From positions 15,431,059 through 15,495,058 of the forward strand of contig JAJEKV010000004.1 of the NCBI GenBank assembly GCA_021234155.1: a DNA stretch of 64,000 nt, read 5' to 3'. Of the stretch, positions 22,042 through 33,600 are shown piece by piece (within the stretch, counting starts at the first letter, position 1; each line of letters opens with the position of its first letter). Below the pieces are notes generated by a model. It searched no databases. It saw only the letters and a list, made by a program, of their open reading frames with translations, and was not told the DNA's origin. Position numbers and translations under genes: made by a program. The stretch is from Isoetes taiwanensis (lineage: Eukaryota > Streptophyta > Lycopodiopsida > Isoetales > Isoetaceae).

Positions 22042-22962
22042 CAACCGGATAATCATAACCATATATAAAGCTAGTATCCCCTAGGAATAAACCCACCAAA
22101 TGACACAATGTAATCTAGCAAGTCCGCCAACTTGTTATGACAACATCAACTCACTTGGTGGGACTAATTCAAATTTAATTAACAACCCAGGTGGCAACTT
22201 TCTAGAATAGCAAAGCGGTATTATATCCTTGATATTCTTTAGGCAACGATAATAATGTCCAGTTTATCTGGTTGCCTCGACCTATAACTTTAATTATTTC
22301 TTTCCTTTGGTAGATGCCTTGATAACACAATTTCTTCGGCCTTGCCATGATTCAAATCTATACTATATTCATATGCTTTATATTAGACCTTATTCGACGT
22401 TATATAAGTAATGTTTTATAGACATAATTATAATTAACGTTGTCTCTCTCTAGTGTCTAAACCTTGACTCGCCTCATTTCCCGTGAGAAAGGATCTCTTT
22501 TCGCCCAACCAACTAGAGTCCGCCATGCAAAGATCCCTCCGCACCATGGGTAGCTTTAATCCTACCCCCCCTACTTCTTCTCAATGGTCGTGTTCTTTTT
22601 TATAGACCATTTTCCTGCACCACTGCACAAACTCGAGAGTAATGTGAGTGAGTGCTTGTGTTAGAACCCCCACAATAATGTCAACACTTTGTGCCAAACT
22701 TCACCATCTATATGGATGTGATTAATTATCTCAGGTCACACTTTGTCAAAGTGACAGCTAGCCTACCCCTCTTTTGAGTTGTTCTCCGCACATTCCAATG
22801 CCACCCAACCATTGTTGATTACTCGGCCCTTCTAGGGTACCTAGATAAGGTCCGAAAGCAAAATGTTTCCAACCATTATTTTAATACCTAAACGCCTTTT
22901 AGGTTCTCGCGAAATGAACTTACATATTCCTGTGGATTATATGAATATCCCAAGGGACAAGA
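22042..22962 (+). other. Element interior, non-coding
   Basis: AT-rich text with no protein domain and no clear repeat. Confidence 0.5.
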
Positions 22963-23104
22963 TTCACCCAAAGACCTCTCAAGCTAGGCCTCCTCTATTC
23001 AGAGATCTTGTGTTCAAGTCTCTGGGGGTCCGTCATATGTCCTCATGGACGCTGCCAATATGGCATGACGTACAAATGCTATCTACCTATCTATCTATTT
23101 ATTA
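22963..23104 (+). repeat. SINE-like retroposon with (CTAT)n tail
   Basis: A B-box-like TGTTCAAGTCTC at about 23010, a GC-richer body (GGGGGTCCGTCATATG) and a 3' (CTAT)n tract at 23079-23103 form a short retroposon. The body is similar in style to the copy at 58017-58140. Confidence 0.55.
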
Positions 23105-26100
23105 AAAAGATCCTTGGTGAATTCAATTCACCATCTTGTCTTAGGACATGAAAGTCCTCTTCCCTAAGCCATGCACCAAATCTTTACATAAGCTTTTCAG
23201 CTACGGAAGATCACCCTTGAAGTTATGCCATTCATCCAACAATCGTGAAGGTAATAACCTTCCTATATGGGTCCTCCCCTTCCTCAATACGGTTTCTACG
23301 TCTATGGCCGATTTTCAGTCGTCCGGCCTTTATGCCTAGCACGACGTATCCAATTCACCCTTTTGTTGTGACCTTTATTCAGTAGAGTCACCAATCCAAT
23401 TACTCCTTTACATATCCGTTAACAGTCTTGTAGCTTCTAAGCCGCTATTATATGCTCCTTCTGTTGTCAACCCACCTATCATTGGGGGTTATGATTCAAC
23501 GTTGTCCTACATCCTAGAAATGTTAGTCATTACATTTCTCTCATTATGATGCTATAACGCTGTTTCGCATTCCAAATAACTTGGCATCCTCATTTAAGCC
23601 ATAGTCATGGCCTAAAAGCGGGTGAGCCTTTTGTAAGTTACCCGAGTCATCAAGGTGCTTGCCTTGTATTTTGTGAGCCTTTCTACAATTACCTACGCTT
23701 AATATAACCCGGCTTGTATCAATGTTCGAGTCCCAGATATGTTAACTTGCACCCCATGTAACCCATGGCATCATTTCCGGCTCGATCCGTATGGATCATA
23801 TGGGAACGCTTAGTCTTAGGTGTCTATGCAAGACACATTCAACATTTAGTGTAATCGCTATTCGCTACTTATCCCGAATTGTACTATTGTACTACTCAAA
23901 CCTACTACCTTAAGCTTTATTCTATTGGTCGTTGACATTTATTTCAAGTGCCAACTACCACATCATACCCTAGCATGCAACGGATTGATGGTCCTTTTCA
24001 CATTTTGAACGTATCTCCAGACCCTTCATTAGTGACTTTAGGATATGCTCGTCTTTCTCTCCTTGTGTCGCCACCTAGATTACCTCCCTAAAATGTTTAT
24101 CGTATGTGTACATGGTATGTACATAATAAACATATCTCCACATCCCACAATGCTAGAGCTCTGCTCTAACTTAGCTAAACTATAACCGTGGTAGTTCTTT
24201 CAAACAAACCATTGACTATGTACCTTTACGATGTGGCTTCGCCACCTATTTCCCAAATCGACAAAATGATTTCTATGTTGGACTTGTATATGCTGCCTAT
24301 ATTTTGATAGGGTCCCTAGTTATTTCAACCATTCCTTTAGTGCGTTATGGTACTTTCACACCGTACATAACCTATGATTTCCCCCACGAGATTATGCCAT
24401 AATTTCGAGGGCTATTACCTCACATGCGGAGCTTTTCTAAAGCCTTCTTTCATTAAGGATCCTTTGTGTCCTCCATATTACCCATGCTTAGTTACACTTA
24501 ACCTATTTTTCTTAGGTTATCATGTGGACTTCAGTTTTTTATCAGCTTCAAATGCTGTCGTCTTTGGCTCCCTCATAATGAAGTCGAGGCACTAAAACCT
24601 CCTGGTCTTCTAATAGGAAAACCCAATGCTTCAATCTTCGTTAGTAACCGCCATATGGTTATCCACTTCCTTACCCTCTTAAGCGTTTCAAACTCATAAT
24701 CTCTAACGGGTCTATGCCTCAAGGCAACGGATCCTCCACCTTCTACTTCAGTACTTATAATTGTTCCCCGCGAGTAGGGTAACTCTTAGGATATATGGAC
24801 TACTGGTCTATATAATCTCACTCCTTGTAATCTATACACCTCGTCTTGATTTTTTTTATCGGGACTTAGAGTTCCTATGTATTGCCTCTTCTCGGTTACC
24901 CCTAAAAGTATAATCCCCAAAGTCATCGTACTCCTTCTTTTCTTCCATCAGGGGGACGCGATATTTTTATACATCTTTTCATTCCCAAAACCAAATAAAT
25001 GCTCTCAGCTTATAACAATTAAGTAATTCATTGGTATCTAGAACCTTTGAGTGGCTAAGCTCTCATTATCGGTTATTCCAATACCGTTCCAACCATCCTC
25101 GGGATGTTTTTGAATGTAACATCACCGTATATGCTAGACTTACTCTAGCTATTCTCACTGATTTAAACTTTTCTCATCTTCCTTAGTACGACGTATCTAA
25201 GATAGTCAACCCCAACCATTGGGATAACTTGAATGCTTATCTCTGGTAAAGCATACCTAACCCAATATCTTCGTATATAAGCATATCATTACGCTCATTC
25301 TTTAAACCTTGTCAAGTAATATCTTTTAATATGATATACATCTGAATATCACATGTGACATCCTCGATATGATCACCACTATAGTATTTGATACTACTAA
25401 ATCCTTCCTACATCCAAGACCGCTACGTTGTTATTATATGATATAGTAACATGTGTGCACCAACCCTAAGTCTAGACTCCTATGTAACTTGTTGACATAG
25501 GCATCTAGCTATATTCAGACTTGCAGCCAACTTAATTCCCCAATTTGGTTATCTAGTACCGTACACATGTTGTGGTTTTGACACCACTAACCTTACTTTG
25601 CCTTCGTCCTCAAGCTCCAGTCATAACTTCCACAGGGGCAAATGCCAACCTAAGTTCCTTGTGGACATGTTTCATCTCTAGTATAAGAACTCTTATCTTC
25701 ATTACTTCCGTATTCATATGGAATGTGAACTAAAAGTTCTAGTATATATCCTATCTTCTTTTAGTTATGTTTTACTATTAAATGGTCATAGTACACATAT
25801 ACCAACGCGGAGTTACTCCTCGGAATACACACACGATACCAAGTCCAGAACACATCCTCCTTGGTGAGATGTTCATTGGGCGCCTACCTTGTTCATACTC
25901 CAGACTTTGGTACATTCAACGTGTCATTCCAAACTCTCTATATTTGAAACGTTGTTTACAACAACTTTCAAGCACCTCTTGTCTCCCACTTGTCGTGTGG
26001 GTACATTACTTGCCTTCCTAACGTATCATTAGTTGAAGGTCAACTTTCCTTCATAGTCTGGCTTCACCAAAGATCCAACCTTGCAGCTTTTCGATGGTTG

Positions 26101-27328
26101 CGCCTGTTCCTACCAATTGTCATCTTCTCTTGACCTTATGTGGAAACTACGTTCCACACTATTCTCCAGTCTGTTATACGGCATCTCGATGCTCCCAGCA
26201 GATATAACATGTGCCCATTTCCTCCAGGACCTGCTTAACCACCATTATATAATAGCTAATAAACGTATAGATATAACTAAGGGATTAATATGTGTGCTCA
26301 TGTAGTAAAGCTCGTTTTAGTATTAGTTCGCCTCGAAATTCCGTTGGCCAATTAACCTAAGGAATCATCTATTATTCTATTTTGCAACATTATCAGATAC
26401 AAGCCTTAGATCCATGATTTTAGATTTGGCGCCACAAAGGTTTTACCCATGGTTAGCCAACAATATAGCAATTGGAGTTACACCTTTTTATTTGAAATTA
26501 AATCAACATTTAAATCAACAATGTAGTCTCACTTTCTAAGGGTCTTTAACCCTCGCATATCAGGGTCTGGCTATCAGTTACAGCTAAGTGTAAACTATGG
26601 ATCGAGAGTGTGAGTATGGAAACATTAAAGATACTTAAAAGGGGAAAGCTATTTAAACACATAGTCAAATATAATAGAAGGATATAATTATGTATGTCTT
26701 ACACAAACTCCTAAGGGAATAACGGGACTAATATTAAAGTATATGGGTCAAAATGGCAAATACAGTACAATATATAATTCTATTAAAGGGTAGATATAAA
26801 TGTCAGGGGCATCTAAACACTCACGATAGCAATATATGAGTGGTTAAAATTGTAACAAAATAGGAAAACAAAATTTAGATGCAAAATTACATTAAGCCTG
26901 GCTGTAATAAAATCACTTGCAAAGTGAAGGGACAATATAATAGATATATACACAGAAGTTAATATGATTAGAATGACTTTCTACTAAACAGTGTGAGGTT
27001 AATAACTCTGTATTATAATATAACAACAAATAGAAGTTCTTTATATCTATACCTGTCCTTAATATATAATCAGTTACCTGTATGTATAGAAAGAATGATT
27101 TCTAAAATAGATAAATTGCGAACTCGTCACCACGAATGAAACAGTGAGACTTCCACAAACCTTGACTGTTCACTTTTGACACTCCTAAGCAATGATTATG
27201 TCTGATATATACAAGTCATTTCAAACTTAATCACTTTGAACATGACAACGTTGGAGATTTCCTTCCAATGTATGATGTGTTGCCCTGCAACAAGAGTAGT
27301 CTTGATGCTGAGGACAACATCATTTTTA
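23105..27328 (+). other. Element interior, 4.2 kb without recognisable genes
   Basis: Pyrimidine-rich, stop-dense sequence lies on both strands up to about 26300, then AT-rich sequence. Open frames are all under 85 codons and none shows gag, protease, RT or integrase motifs. I looked for YxDD, DSGA-like and zinc-knuckle motifs on both strands without finding convincing ones. Confidence 0.5.
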
Positions 27329-27340
27329 AGGTGGGGAGAA
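27329..27340 (+). other. Polypurine tract
   Basis: AGGTGGGGAGAA immediately precedes the TGTGACGTTCC start of the LTR. It is almost identical to the tract of the first chromovirus (GGTGGGGGAGAA). Confidence 0.85.
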
Positions 27341-28929
27341 TGTGACGTTCCACATATTTATACGCCTATTTAAGTATAAATATATTACACGTCACTATAA
27401 ATAATTAATGGCACATTAATTATTCATAAGCTAAGGTTAGCTATGTTAATAATTAAATTATAAAGGTGGAAACCTAACCCAAAACCCTAATTCGAATTTA
27501 GGGCTTATCCTAATATTAAAAAGGGCTAAAATACCAAATTAGTTAATTAATGACATGCCACCTGGCCCAAATCGATTGGGCAAGGCAGCGTTTCCATTTT
27601 GGACACCCAAATTAGGGCTTTTGTGCCCCAATTCGAATTAGGAGCAATTGGAGATGGGGGAGGAGGAGCAGCAGCCAGGCACCCTTCAGCAAATCGAGAT
27701 GGAGCCATCCCAAGCCCGATTCGACGGTTAGTCTGTAGCTTAGCTGTGTTATTTGTAGGGTAGCGCCCCTGTTGGGCACTTGTTGAGTGTATTTCTTCTG
27801 TTTCTCTGTGTTCTCTATGCTTTACTTGTAGGAACTAACCCTTGATTGCAAAGGTGAGTTCTCCTTATCTCTGATTCTGTACTTGCTCTTAAATGATGGA
27901 TTGATAGTTCTTTGCATAGTATTACTCTTGAAATGGGGGAAATTAAGGGGGGTAGAGACTTCTGAGCCATGTTTATTAGTATGCTCCTAAGTAGATCCCT
28001 GTATTTCCCATTATATGCGGCCTGTGCACAAGAGACCACCGAGTCGTGGATGCTATGGAATTGCTTAGCACCAAATAAGGGACGCAGTGGTGAAGTGGGG
28101 GTGGGGTCTTGCATGAACATAAAAGGCTCCTGAGACTCCTACAGTGGGCTAGGCCTGATAGCCGGTCACGTAGAGGGCCGGGTATGGGTCTGACACTCCC
28201 TGGGTGTAGAGGTGTGATCCGTATGGAGCATCTTGCACTTTGAGTAGATTTAGGGTGAGTAAGTCGGGTACGGATGCGGGGGTCGCTGATGCGGCACGTA
28301 TTCTCTAGCTCACCCATGGAACCACTGTGATCCTGGAAGGGGACGCTTCCCCGACCTGCCTCATCGGACGGGGCTTCATGAACCCTGTAGTAGGCTCGAA
28401 GGGTGATACCTTGAGTCTGCGTCTCCGGAAGGCTATAGTGACGCCATAGCATGATTCGACTCATCTGCAAAGTGTGCACAGGAGGGGCGGATGGAGTGGA
28501 CAACCCTAGCCACTGTTTTATGCCAGCCAACGCCAGGTTATACCTCTGTCTGTTAATCTCCTTAGACCGAGCCGTCAGTCTATCCTCACAGGAGTCTGAA
28601 CCGGGGTAGAACCTGGGGTTTGGGGCATTTTCCTTAGGATTAAATGCATATTCTTTGCCGTTATTACTTGGATGGATGTGCCACCCTTCGTGGTGGTTAT
28701 TTATATATGACTTATATTGTGTGCTAACCTTGTATTCATGCTTCCGCGACATAGGAGTCCCATTGAAGGCGTGGGCCGAATGACACCTCTGTGTCCTTCA
28801 CTCGAGCGTCTTCCTATAGATGGCCCGAGTTAGACGGAGGGCCCTGCTCATGGCGAGATGGTCGCCATGGGAGGGGAAAGTCCCCGTACGTATACGCCCG
28901 AGTGTCTTATATGTTCAGGGAGCGTCACA
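27341..28929 (+). repeat. 3' LTR, complete
   Basis: A 1,589-bp LTR starts TGTGACGTTCC after the polypurine tract and ends GGGAGCGTCACA. Start, end and length all parallel the first chromovirus LTR. The right edge cuts into a reverse-strand gypsy RT at 28930. Confidence 0.8.
28700..28709 (+). promoter_or_regulatory. TATA-like box in the 3' LTR
   Basis: TTTATATATG lies in a context conserved in the 5' LTR copy near 20780, downstream of the GGTGGTTATT block. It is the likely LTR core promoter, judged from sequence only. Confidence 0.45.
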
Positions 28930-29230
28930 ACGGTATACTCAAAATGACCATACCGAGTTCGAAAGGCTATCTTCAACTCATCACCTTCCCTGATGCGGAT
29001 AAGATTATAGGCACCTCGAAGATCAATTTTTGTGAGTATCGTGCACCTTGTAGCCGCTCAAGTAACTCTGGAATCAGAGAGAGAGGATATCGATTAGGCA
29101 AAGTGATCTTGTTGAGGCCGCGATAATCCACAACCAGCCGCAAAGAGCCATCCTTCTTGGAAACAAAGAAGATGGCAGCTCCTGCAGGTGACTGAGAATG
29201 TCGAATAAAGGATGGACTTGGATTGCAAAT
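28930..29230 (-). pseudogene. Gypsy RT, N-terminal part
   Basis: The reverse strand encodes the RT fingers and the start of the palm. [19 protein letters not shown] lies near 29150. The YRGLNKI-type stretch and LPNRYPLS follow, with [14 protein letters not shown] at about 28960. The domain ends there because the LTR at 28929 replaces the rest, so the catalytic YxDD box is missing. Confidence 0.88.
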
Positions 29231-29830
29231 GCTGATCTGGGATCTTGCCTACCAGATCTGATAAACTTGTGAAGAGAGATCTTCGAGATACGGAGCTGAG
29301 GGCGCGAAGAAGCCTCTACAGAAGCAGGATAAAAAACAGGAGCGAGAGCAGGAACAGGAGCAGAAGTAGGAGCAACTGGGACAGGAACTGGAGCAGGAAC
29401 TGGAACAAGAACTGGAGCTGGGACATCATTTAGAATATGGTCAGAATCTAAGACATGAGCTGGAGAAGAGACAAGAGCCAAATCGGGACGTGGAGCAGAA
29501 ACAGGAATAGCAAGAACAGAATCAGGAACCCACGATATTGTATGGACTGAAGTAGTCTGTGGGTTATGTAGCTCGAGCTAGGGCAGACCCAAGACTACTA
29601 GCGCATGTGGGCTAGCAATGAGATTGAAGGAAATGCTATAAGAAGCTCCCTCGAACAAAACATGAAGACGTGTGGTACATTCTGTGACTGCGCCTGAAGA
29701 GATCTCACGCCCATCAATCATTTTAACAGAGCTAGGATGCTCGACCCTGCTTCTAGGAATGGCGTGCTTAGTAGCGAACATACTATCCGTGAAGCAGGCA
29801 TTCGCACCACAATCAAGTTGCGTCATCGTC
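29231..29830 (-). pseudogene. Gypsy retropepsin with Pro/Val-rich linker
   Basis: The frame at 29578-29826 is an aspartic protease. DCGANACF stands at the active-site D-[ST]-G-A position (Ser/Thr replaced by Cys), and LGLP near the end matches the LGMDWL box. After a stop, the same frame continues at 29074-29481 into a linker of alternating Pro and Val (PVPAPVPVPV) before RT. Because the active-site Cys replaces Ser/Thr, activity is doubtful even before the stop. Confidence 0.75.
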
Positions 29831-29952
29831 TCTATCCTCCCATCCTCCCGTCACATGTGGGAGGAGTTTAAGGAATGTCAGGCAACCGTCGAGAGACTCC
29901 TACTACTCGGACGGGGCTTGAACGATTTTTCGACTGATTTGGGTGCTTCACA

Positions 29953-29998
29953 GGGCATCCACGAGCAATATGACCAGCTCCTCCACAGTAGAGGCAAA
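29953..29998 (-). pseudogene. Gag zinc knuckle (CCHC)
   Basis: The reverse strand encodes CLYCGGAGHIARGC, an intact C-x2-C-x4-H-x4-C knuckle, which binds element RNA during packaging. It lies between the gag core and the protease as in plant gypsy elements. Confidence 0.85.
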
Positions 29999-30069
29999 GA
30001 GTAGCCTCTCTCCGATGCTGCTCCTCAGCGGCAAATAAAGGTCCTCAAACTGCCCGATCAATCTGCATA

Positions 30070-30768
30070 GGCTCAGGTCTGGACCCGTTGGATTCTACAG
30101 ATGAAACCGAGGAAGGCGTAGCTACAGGCGCTTGTGTGATTGGGAAGACCTGACTACGTCTCTCCTGCCTGCATTCGAAGAGCCGATTATCACATCGAAC
30201 CGCAAATCTGATGGCTTCTTCCAAAGTCTAAGGGTCCTCCATAGACAACAACATATCTTTGACATCCTCACATAACCCCCTTTAGAAACAATCTCGAAGC
30301 GCAACATCATCCCAGGCAGTATCTACAGCAACTTGACGAAATTCCGAGCTCTGCAGTAAATAAAACAAAATTTTGCAACTCAAGAGCCCCTTTCTCCAGC
30401 AGGGGGATAAAACAACTCAAGGCTGACCCAGAAAGAAGAGAGCCAACTAGTCCGACCTGTTCTCGATCTGTAGAATACCTGTGAGGGTGGAGCCGAATAA
30501 CAAGACGAATCTGGTTCAAAAAATCCCGGAGCTTGGATCTAGTGCCATCAAATTTTTCTGGCAGGCTGATCTTAGGTTTCGATGACCTCCTCCCGGAGCT
30601 AGAGGCTGACTCATGAGAAGCTAGCCATTCCTGGAGCTCCATATTATCCGCAACTGCTAGCATACTTGAACAAGTTGCTGGACCTGCTGTGATAAGGATG
30701 AAACCTCCTCCATAGAGACGAGAACTACTCAATATGGATAAAGAAATCCTTTGGATCAGAGCAAGCAA
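30070..30768 (-). pseudogene. Gypsy gag core
   Basis: The frame at 30307-30768 contains a capsid-like stretch (KFDGTRSKLRDFLNQI, then LVGSLLSGSALSCF), matching the retrotransposon gag pattern near its start. The remainder lies in other frames at 30122-30310. It is broken by frameshifts. Confidence 0.75.
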
Positions 30769-30795
30769 GAACCCGTAAGGGATTCCGGTTCAAAC

Positions 30796-31120
30796 TGTCA
30801 TGAACCTACGCGAGAACACGAAAAATACGCGGAACATACGCAACAAATAAGGAATAAATACGCCAAGATCGGCAAAGAATCTGATATATGAACAGGAATC
30901 AAGAGTACAATGGCCTAAATGCAAGCAGGAACACGAGACAGATGCCTAGAAGGCTCAAGATTGGCGTTGAACCGGAATGATTCAACAAGAAGGAGGTGCC
31001 TCCTTATATATCTAGGCCAACGGTCAGGATCGCGCCACTCCAATGGATGAGAACGCGCCAAGTGTTGCGCATGCATTTAGGTTCTAGAATATTCTAGAAC
31101 CTCCTGGAGATAGTCCCACA
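30796..31120 (-). repeat. Gypsy remnant 5' LTR
   Basis: The 325-bp candidate LTR starts TGTCATGAACC and ends GTCCCACA on the forward strand, giving TGTGGG..CATGACA on the element strand. A TATATAAGG promoter-like box lies near 31003 on the element strand. No PBS for a known tRNA is obvious next to it, and the partner LTR is absent, so the boundaries rest on TG..CA ends only. Confidence 0.5.
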
Positions 31121-31154
31121 TATGAGGAAGATGTGAAGGAATGTCTTCAACAAA

Positions 31155-31330
31155 TATTGGTAGCGCATTTGGAAAGGGTACGTGGTTGCGAGTTCAAACC
31201 CTGTCTTATGCAACTACCCTTTTGCATCCGTGTGATGACCATCTTTTCTATATACGAGTATAATGTTCGTATGATACGAATATGCATATGGTCGTCACAG
31301 CTGCCTCTGGAAGTCGGCATGACTGGCTGA
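31155..31330 (+). repeat. tRNA-derived SINE
   Basis: The A-box-like TGGTAGCGCATTTGG at 31160 and the B-box-like GCGAGTTCAAACCC at 31188 give a polymerase III promoter. A non-tRNA body follows. The anticodon arm region is too short for a real tRNA. Confidence 0.5.
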
Positions 31331-31740
31331 CGGAGGAAGAGCAATTTGGGCTGCTATAAAGCTAGCATATAGCTTACAAATAGGCACTTTCAGATACATT
31401 GAAGTGATTAGTGGCCATAGCACAGGAATTTATTGCTCAAGATCAAACTTTGCTCTGATACCAATTGTTATGATCTCTTCTAAATCATCTGTAAAAACCA
31501 AAGAAACTAAAGAAATAATCCAGTTAGAGGGAGCAGCTCGATCCACCCAACTGGATTCACTAGGAAGTCTTTATCATGGAGCATGAAATCTTTATCCTGC
31601 TCAGACCAACAAGCTTGGCTATGGAGAATTGGAAGCAGAAGGGGAAATCAACAGAGGAAGAGAAATAGTGCTAAGGTGGTGCTATGTGTGTTCTTTTATC
31701 GTCTCATGAAAGGTCCTTAAAAGGTAAATTCCCTTTTTGG
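31331..31740. other. Non-coding
   Basis: No gene or clear repeat is visible. Confidence 0.4.
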
Positions 31741-31887
31741 CTTTTGCCTTTTTAGAAAGACGCATAGCCATTCTTCGGGGCGGGGGTTTTTTAATCCTGT
31801 CAGTAATACATTTGCTGCTCTCTTTTTTGTTTGGGTCCCATAGGCCAGTCGGTCTCCGTGGATGCTAAAAATCTATTCTATTCTATC
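31741..31887 (+). repeat. Retroposon copy with (ATTCT)n tail
   Basis: The body contains GGGCGGGGGTTTTTTAAT, GGGTCCCATAGGCC and CCGTGGATGCTAAAAAT and ends in CTATTCTATTC. It shares this order with 62641-62793. The tail matches the (GAATA)n insertions found in copia blocks on the opposite strand. Confidence 0.65.
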
Positions 31888-32170
31888 AACCCTTTTAATT
31901 TGGGTTTTTTCAGTTTAGCTAAAAACCTTTTTGGATTTTTTGAAAGTTAATTTTTCCAAGGTTTTAAGAGTTTTGGCTCCCGGAAAAAAATTTCGATTGT
32001 CTAAAAATCGAGAAAATTTTGTGAATGCATTCGTGTTTTACCTGCAAATAGTTTTTCTTTCGTGCTTTACCTGCAAATAGTTTTTCTTTCATGCATGCCC
32101 ACAACCTTTCCTCCTCCAGCATTTTCGTGCAGATGCAGATGGGGCGTGAATGGCTTGGGCGCCTAAACAT

Positions 32171-32224
32171 AAAAGCAATAGGCCCTACTAGGAGGTTGCA
32201 TGCCAGAACACAGCATGAGCCTGG
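32171..32224 (+). repeat. 54-bp direct repeat, left copy
   Basis: Identical to 34383-34436 over 54 bp, starting AAAAGCAATAGGCCCTAC. The pair brackets the F-box gene fragment. Confidence 0.9.
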
Positions 32225-32284
32225 TATGTGCAGGGGTCGACATTTGTATATCAGAGTGGATAGACCAAAAATCTTCAGAGCCTT

Positions 32285-33600
32285 TTGCAGAAGGTAACGA
32301 ATTTTCTAAGACTCTTAGTTTATTTTCCCCCTAGCTTGCCATTGTTGCATCGTCTTCGTCTTAGGTCTGTTTGTAGACAATGGAGTACTTTGTTTTTTTC
32401 AACTTCTTATATAGAGCATTGTAGCACGACATTGGCCTCTTTCTTCTTAGCTCTATTTGAGCAAGAACTCGATGTCTCGTGTCCCGATGGCAGCAAAATG
32501 TACCCTGTGATAGCTTTGGAAAGGCTTGGCTGGATTTGAGGAAAGAGGGGCCGGAATGCGTGTCTTATTATACCATCACTTTGCGTGCTTTTGGCATCCT
32601 CTTTCCGTGCCTTTAATCCTTTACAATCTTGGTGATAGTATGAACATCAATAGATATGTGCCTCTTACCTCTGCAGGAGGTTTAATATGCTTTCAAAATC
32701 TGAATGATCACATGCCAAAGAAGCTAAGATCAGCTGTATGTGTAACCCTGTACTGAATGAGTGGATCAATATCCCTGAGGTTGTCTGGGAGGCCGGTTTT
32801 GACACTGTCGCTATGTCTATTGGGCATTGTTGCTTATATCCAAAACAAAGGTGCTCGTGGTTTTGCTAGCATTAGCAGCAAGGCAAGTTCCACCCTTTGT
32901 ATTCGATTCAACAACAGGATGTTGGGCACAAGTTCCTATAGGTGTTTTTCTTGACTATAAAGATTATCAGGGTTTTTGCTAGCATTAGCAGCAAGGCAAG
33001 TTCCACCCTTTGTATTCGATTGAACAACAGGATGTTGGGCACAAGTTCCTATAGGTGTTTTTCTTGACTATAAAGATTATTGCTTCTATGAAACTGTTAT
33101 TGTCAGGGGAACTGCATATTTTCTTGCGTTTGATATATCTACAATGAGAGGTACTATGACAAAATGGACGATCCAATTGTTATAACGTATGGTATAATCC
33201 AACAAAAGATCAGTCTTTGTTATCCTTTAAGCGAAGAAACTTGTGAAGATGTGAGGCCTCAGTTGTTTGAATTATATGGCCAAGTAGTGATGATGGGGTT
33301 TGGTCGAATGGATGGATAGTGCTGTGGACATATGATACTAGCACATCCGAATGGAGGTTATTGAAGTCTATCACAACAATACCTTGGGGAAAGGATGGAG
33401 ATTATACTAAATCATGGATGTTTGGGGTCTCTCAAAATCATAACTTTTCTCGGTTGCATCTGTATAAGGTAAGAAATACAGTGAATGATAGAGACATGCT
33501 TAGAGACATGCTTACTTGGAGGAGCTTAAAGGATTGCACTATTGATTTGCCATTATTTGCTTGCTTTCGCAGGTTACATGCAGATGTTTTAGAATACTGA
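32285..33600 (+). pseudogene. F-box protein gene fragment
   Basis: Broken exons of a plant F-box protein, the substrate-recognition subunit of SCF ubiquitin ligases. At 32310-32400 LPLLHRLRLRSVCRQW is the second half of an F-box. At 32640-32720 the text SAGGLICFQN, and just after it an NPVLNEWINIPEV-like stretch, are the start of a C-terminal F-box-associated or kelch-like region. Frames 33319-33600 (WTYDTSTSEWRLL) continue it. Stops, frameshifts and a 113-bp internal duplication make it non-functional. The start of the F-box is missing. It lies upstream of a Helitron 3' end, so capture is plausible. Confidence 0.75.
32861..33081 (+). repeat. 113-bp tandem duplication in the F-box fragment
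   Basis: Two consecutive copies of TTTTGCTAGCATTAGCAGC and following text to AAAGATTAT are offset by 113 bp and differ at one obvious position. The duplication breaks the coding frame. Confidence 0.9.

Larger units (their letters stand above)
20185..28929 (+). mobile_element. LTR retrotransposon without recognisable pol (LARD-like)
   Basis: A forward-strand element of about 8.7 kb has a 5'-truncated left LTR (20185-21006), a decayed PBS (21008-21020), a polypurine tract (27329-27340) and a complete right LTR (27341-28929). The leader after the PBS matches the leaders of the two chromoviruses here in the text around GCACCGACCAAATCT. The 6.3-kb interior shows no gag or pol domain. Either it is a non-autonomous large retrotransposon derivative, or its coding part has decayed beyond recognition. 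The left edge joins the LINE without a target duplication. Confidence 0.7.
28930..31120 (-). mobile_element. Ty3/gypsy remnant, 3' half lost
   Basis: Reverse-strand pieces lie in element order from the right: a short LTR, gag, zinc knuckle, protease and the first third of RT. RT breaks off exactly where the forward LTR ends at 28929, so RNase H and integrase are absent. It is a different family from the chromoviruses, with a 325-bp LTR and a Pro/Val-rich linker. Confidence 0.82.

Noticed and set aside
24820-25000. A faint resemblance of the reverse strand to gypsy RT text
   Set aside because: No motif is long enough to support it. A profile search would be needed.
28088-28929. A separate solo LTR starting at 28088
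   Set aside because: The polypurine tract and TGTGACG start at 27341, the matching end at 28929 and the 1.6-kb length show a single LTR. 28088 is only where the truncated partner copy begins to match.
31155-31210. A possible tRNA gene with A and B boxes
   Set aside because: The anticodon arm is too short and no acceptor stem pairs. It is better explained as a SINE head.
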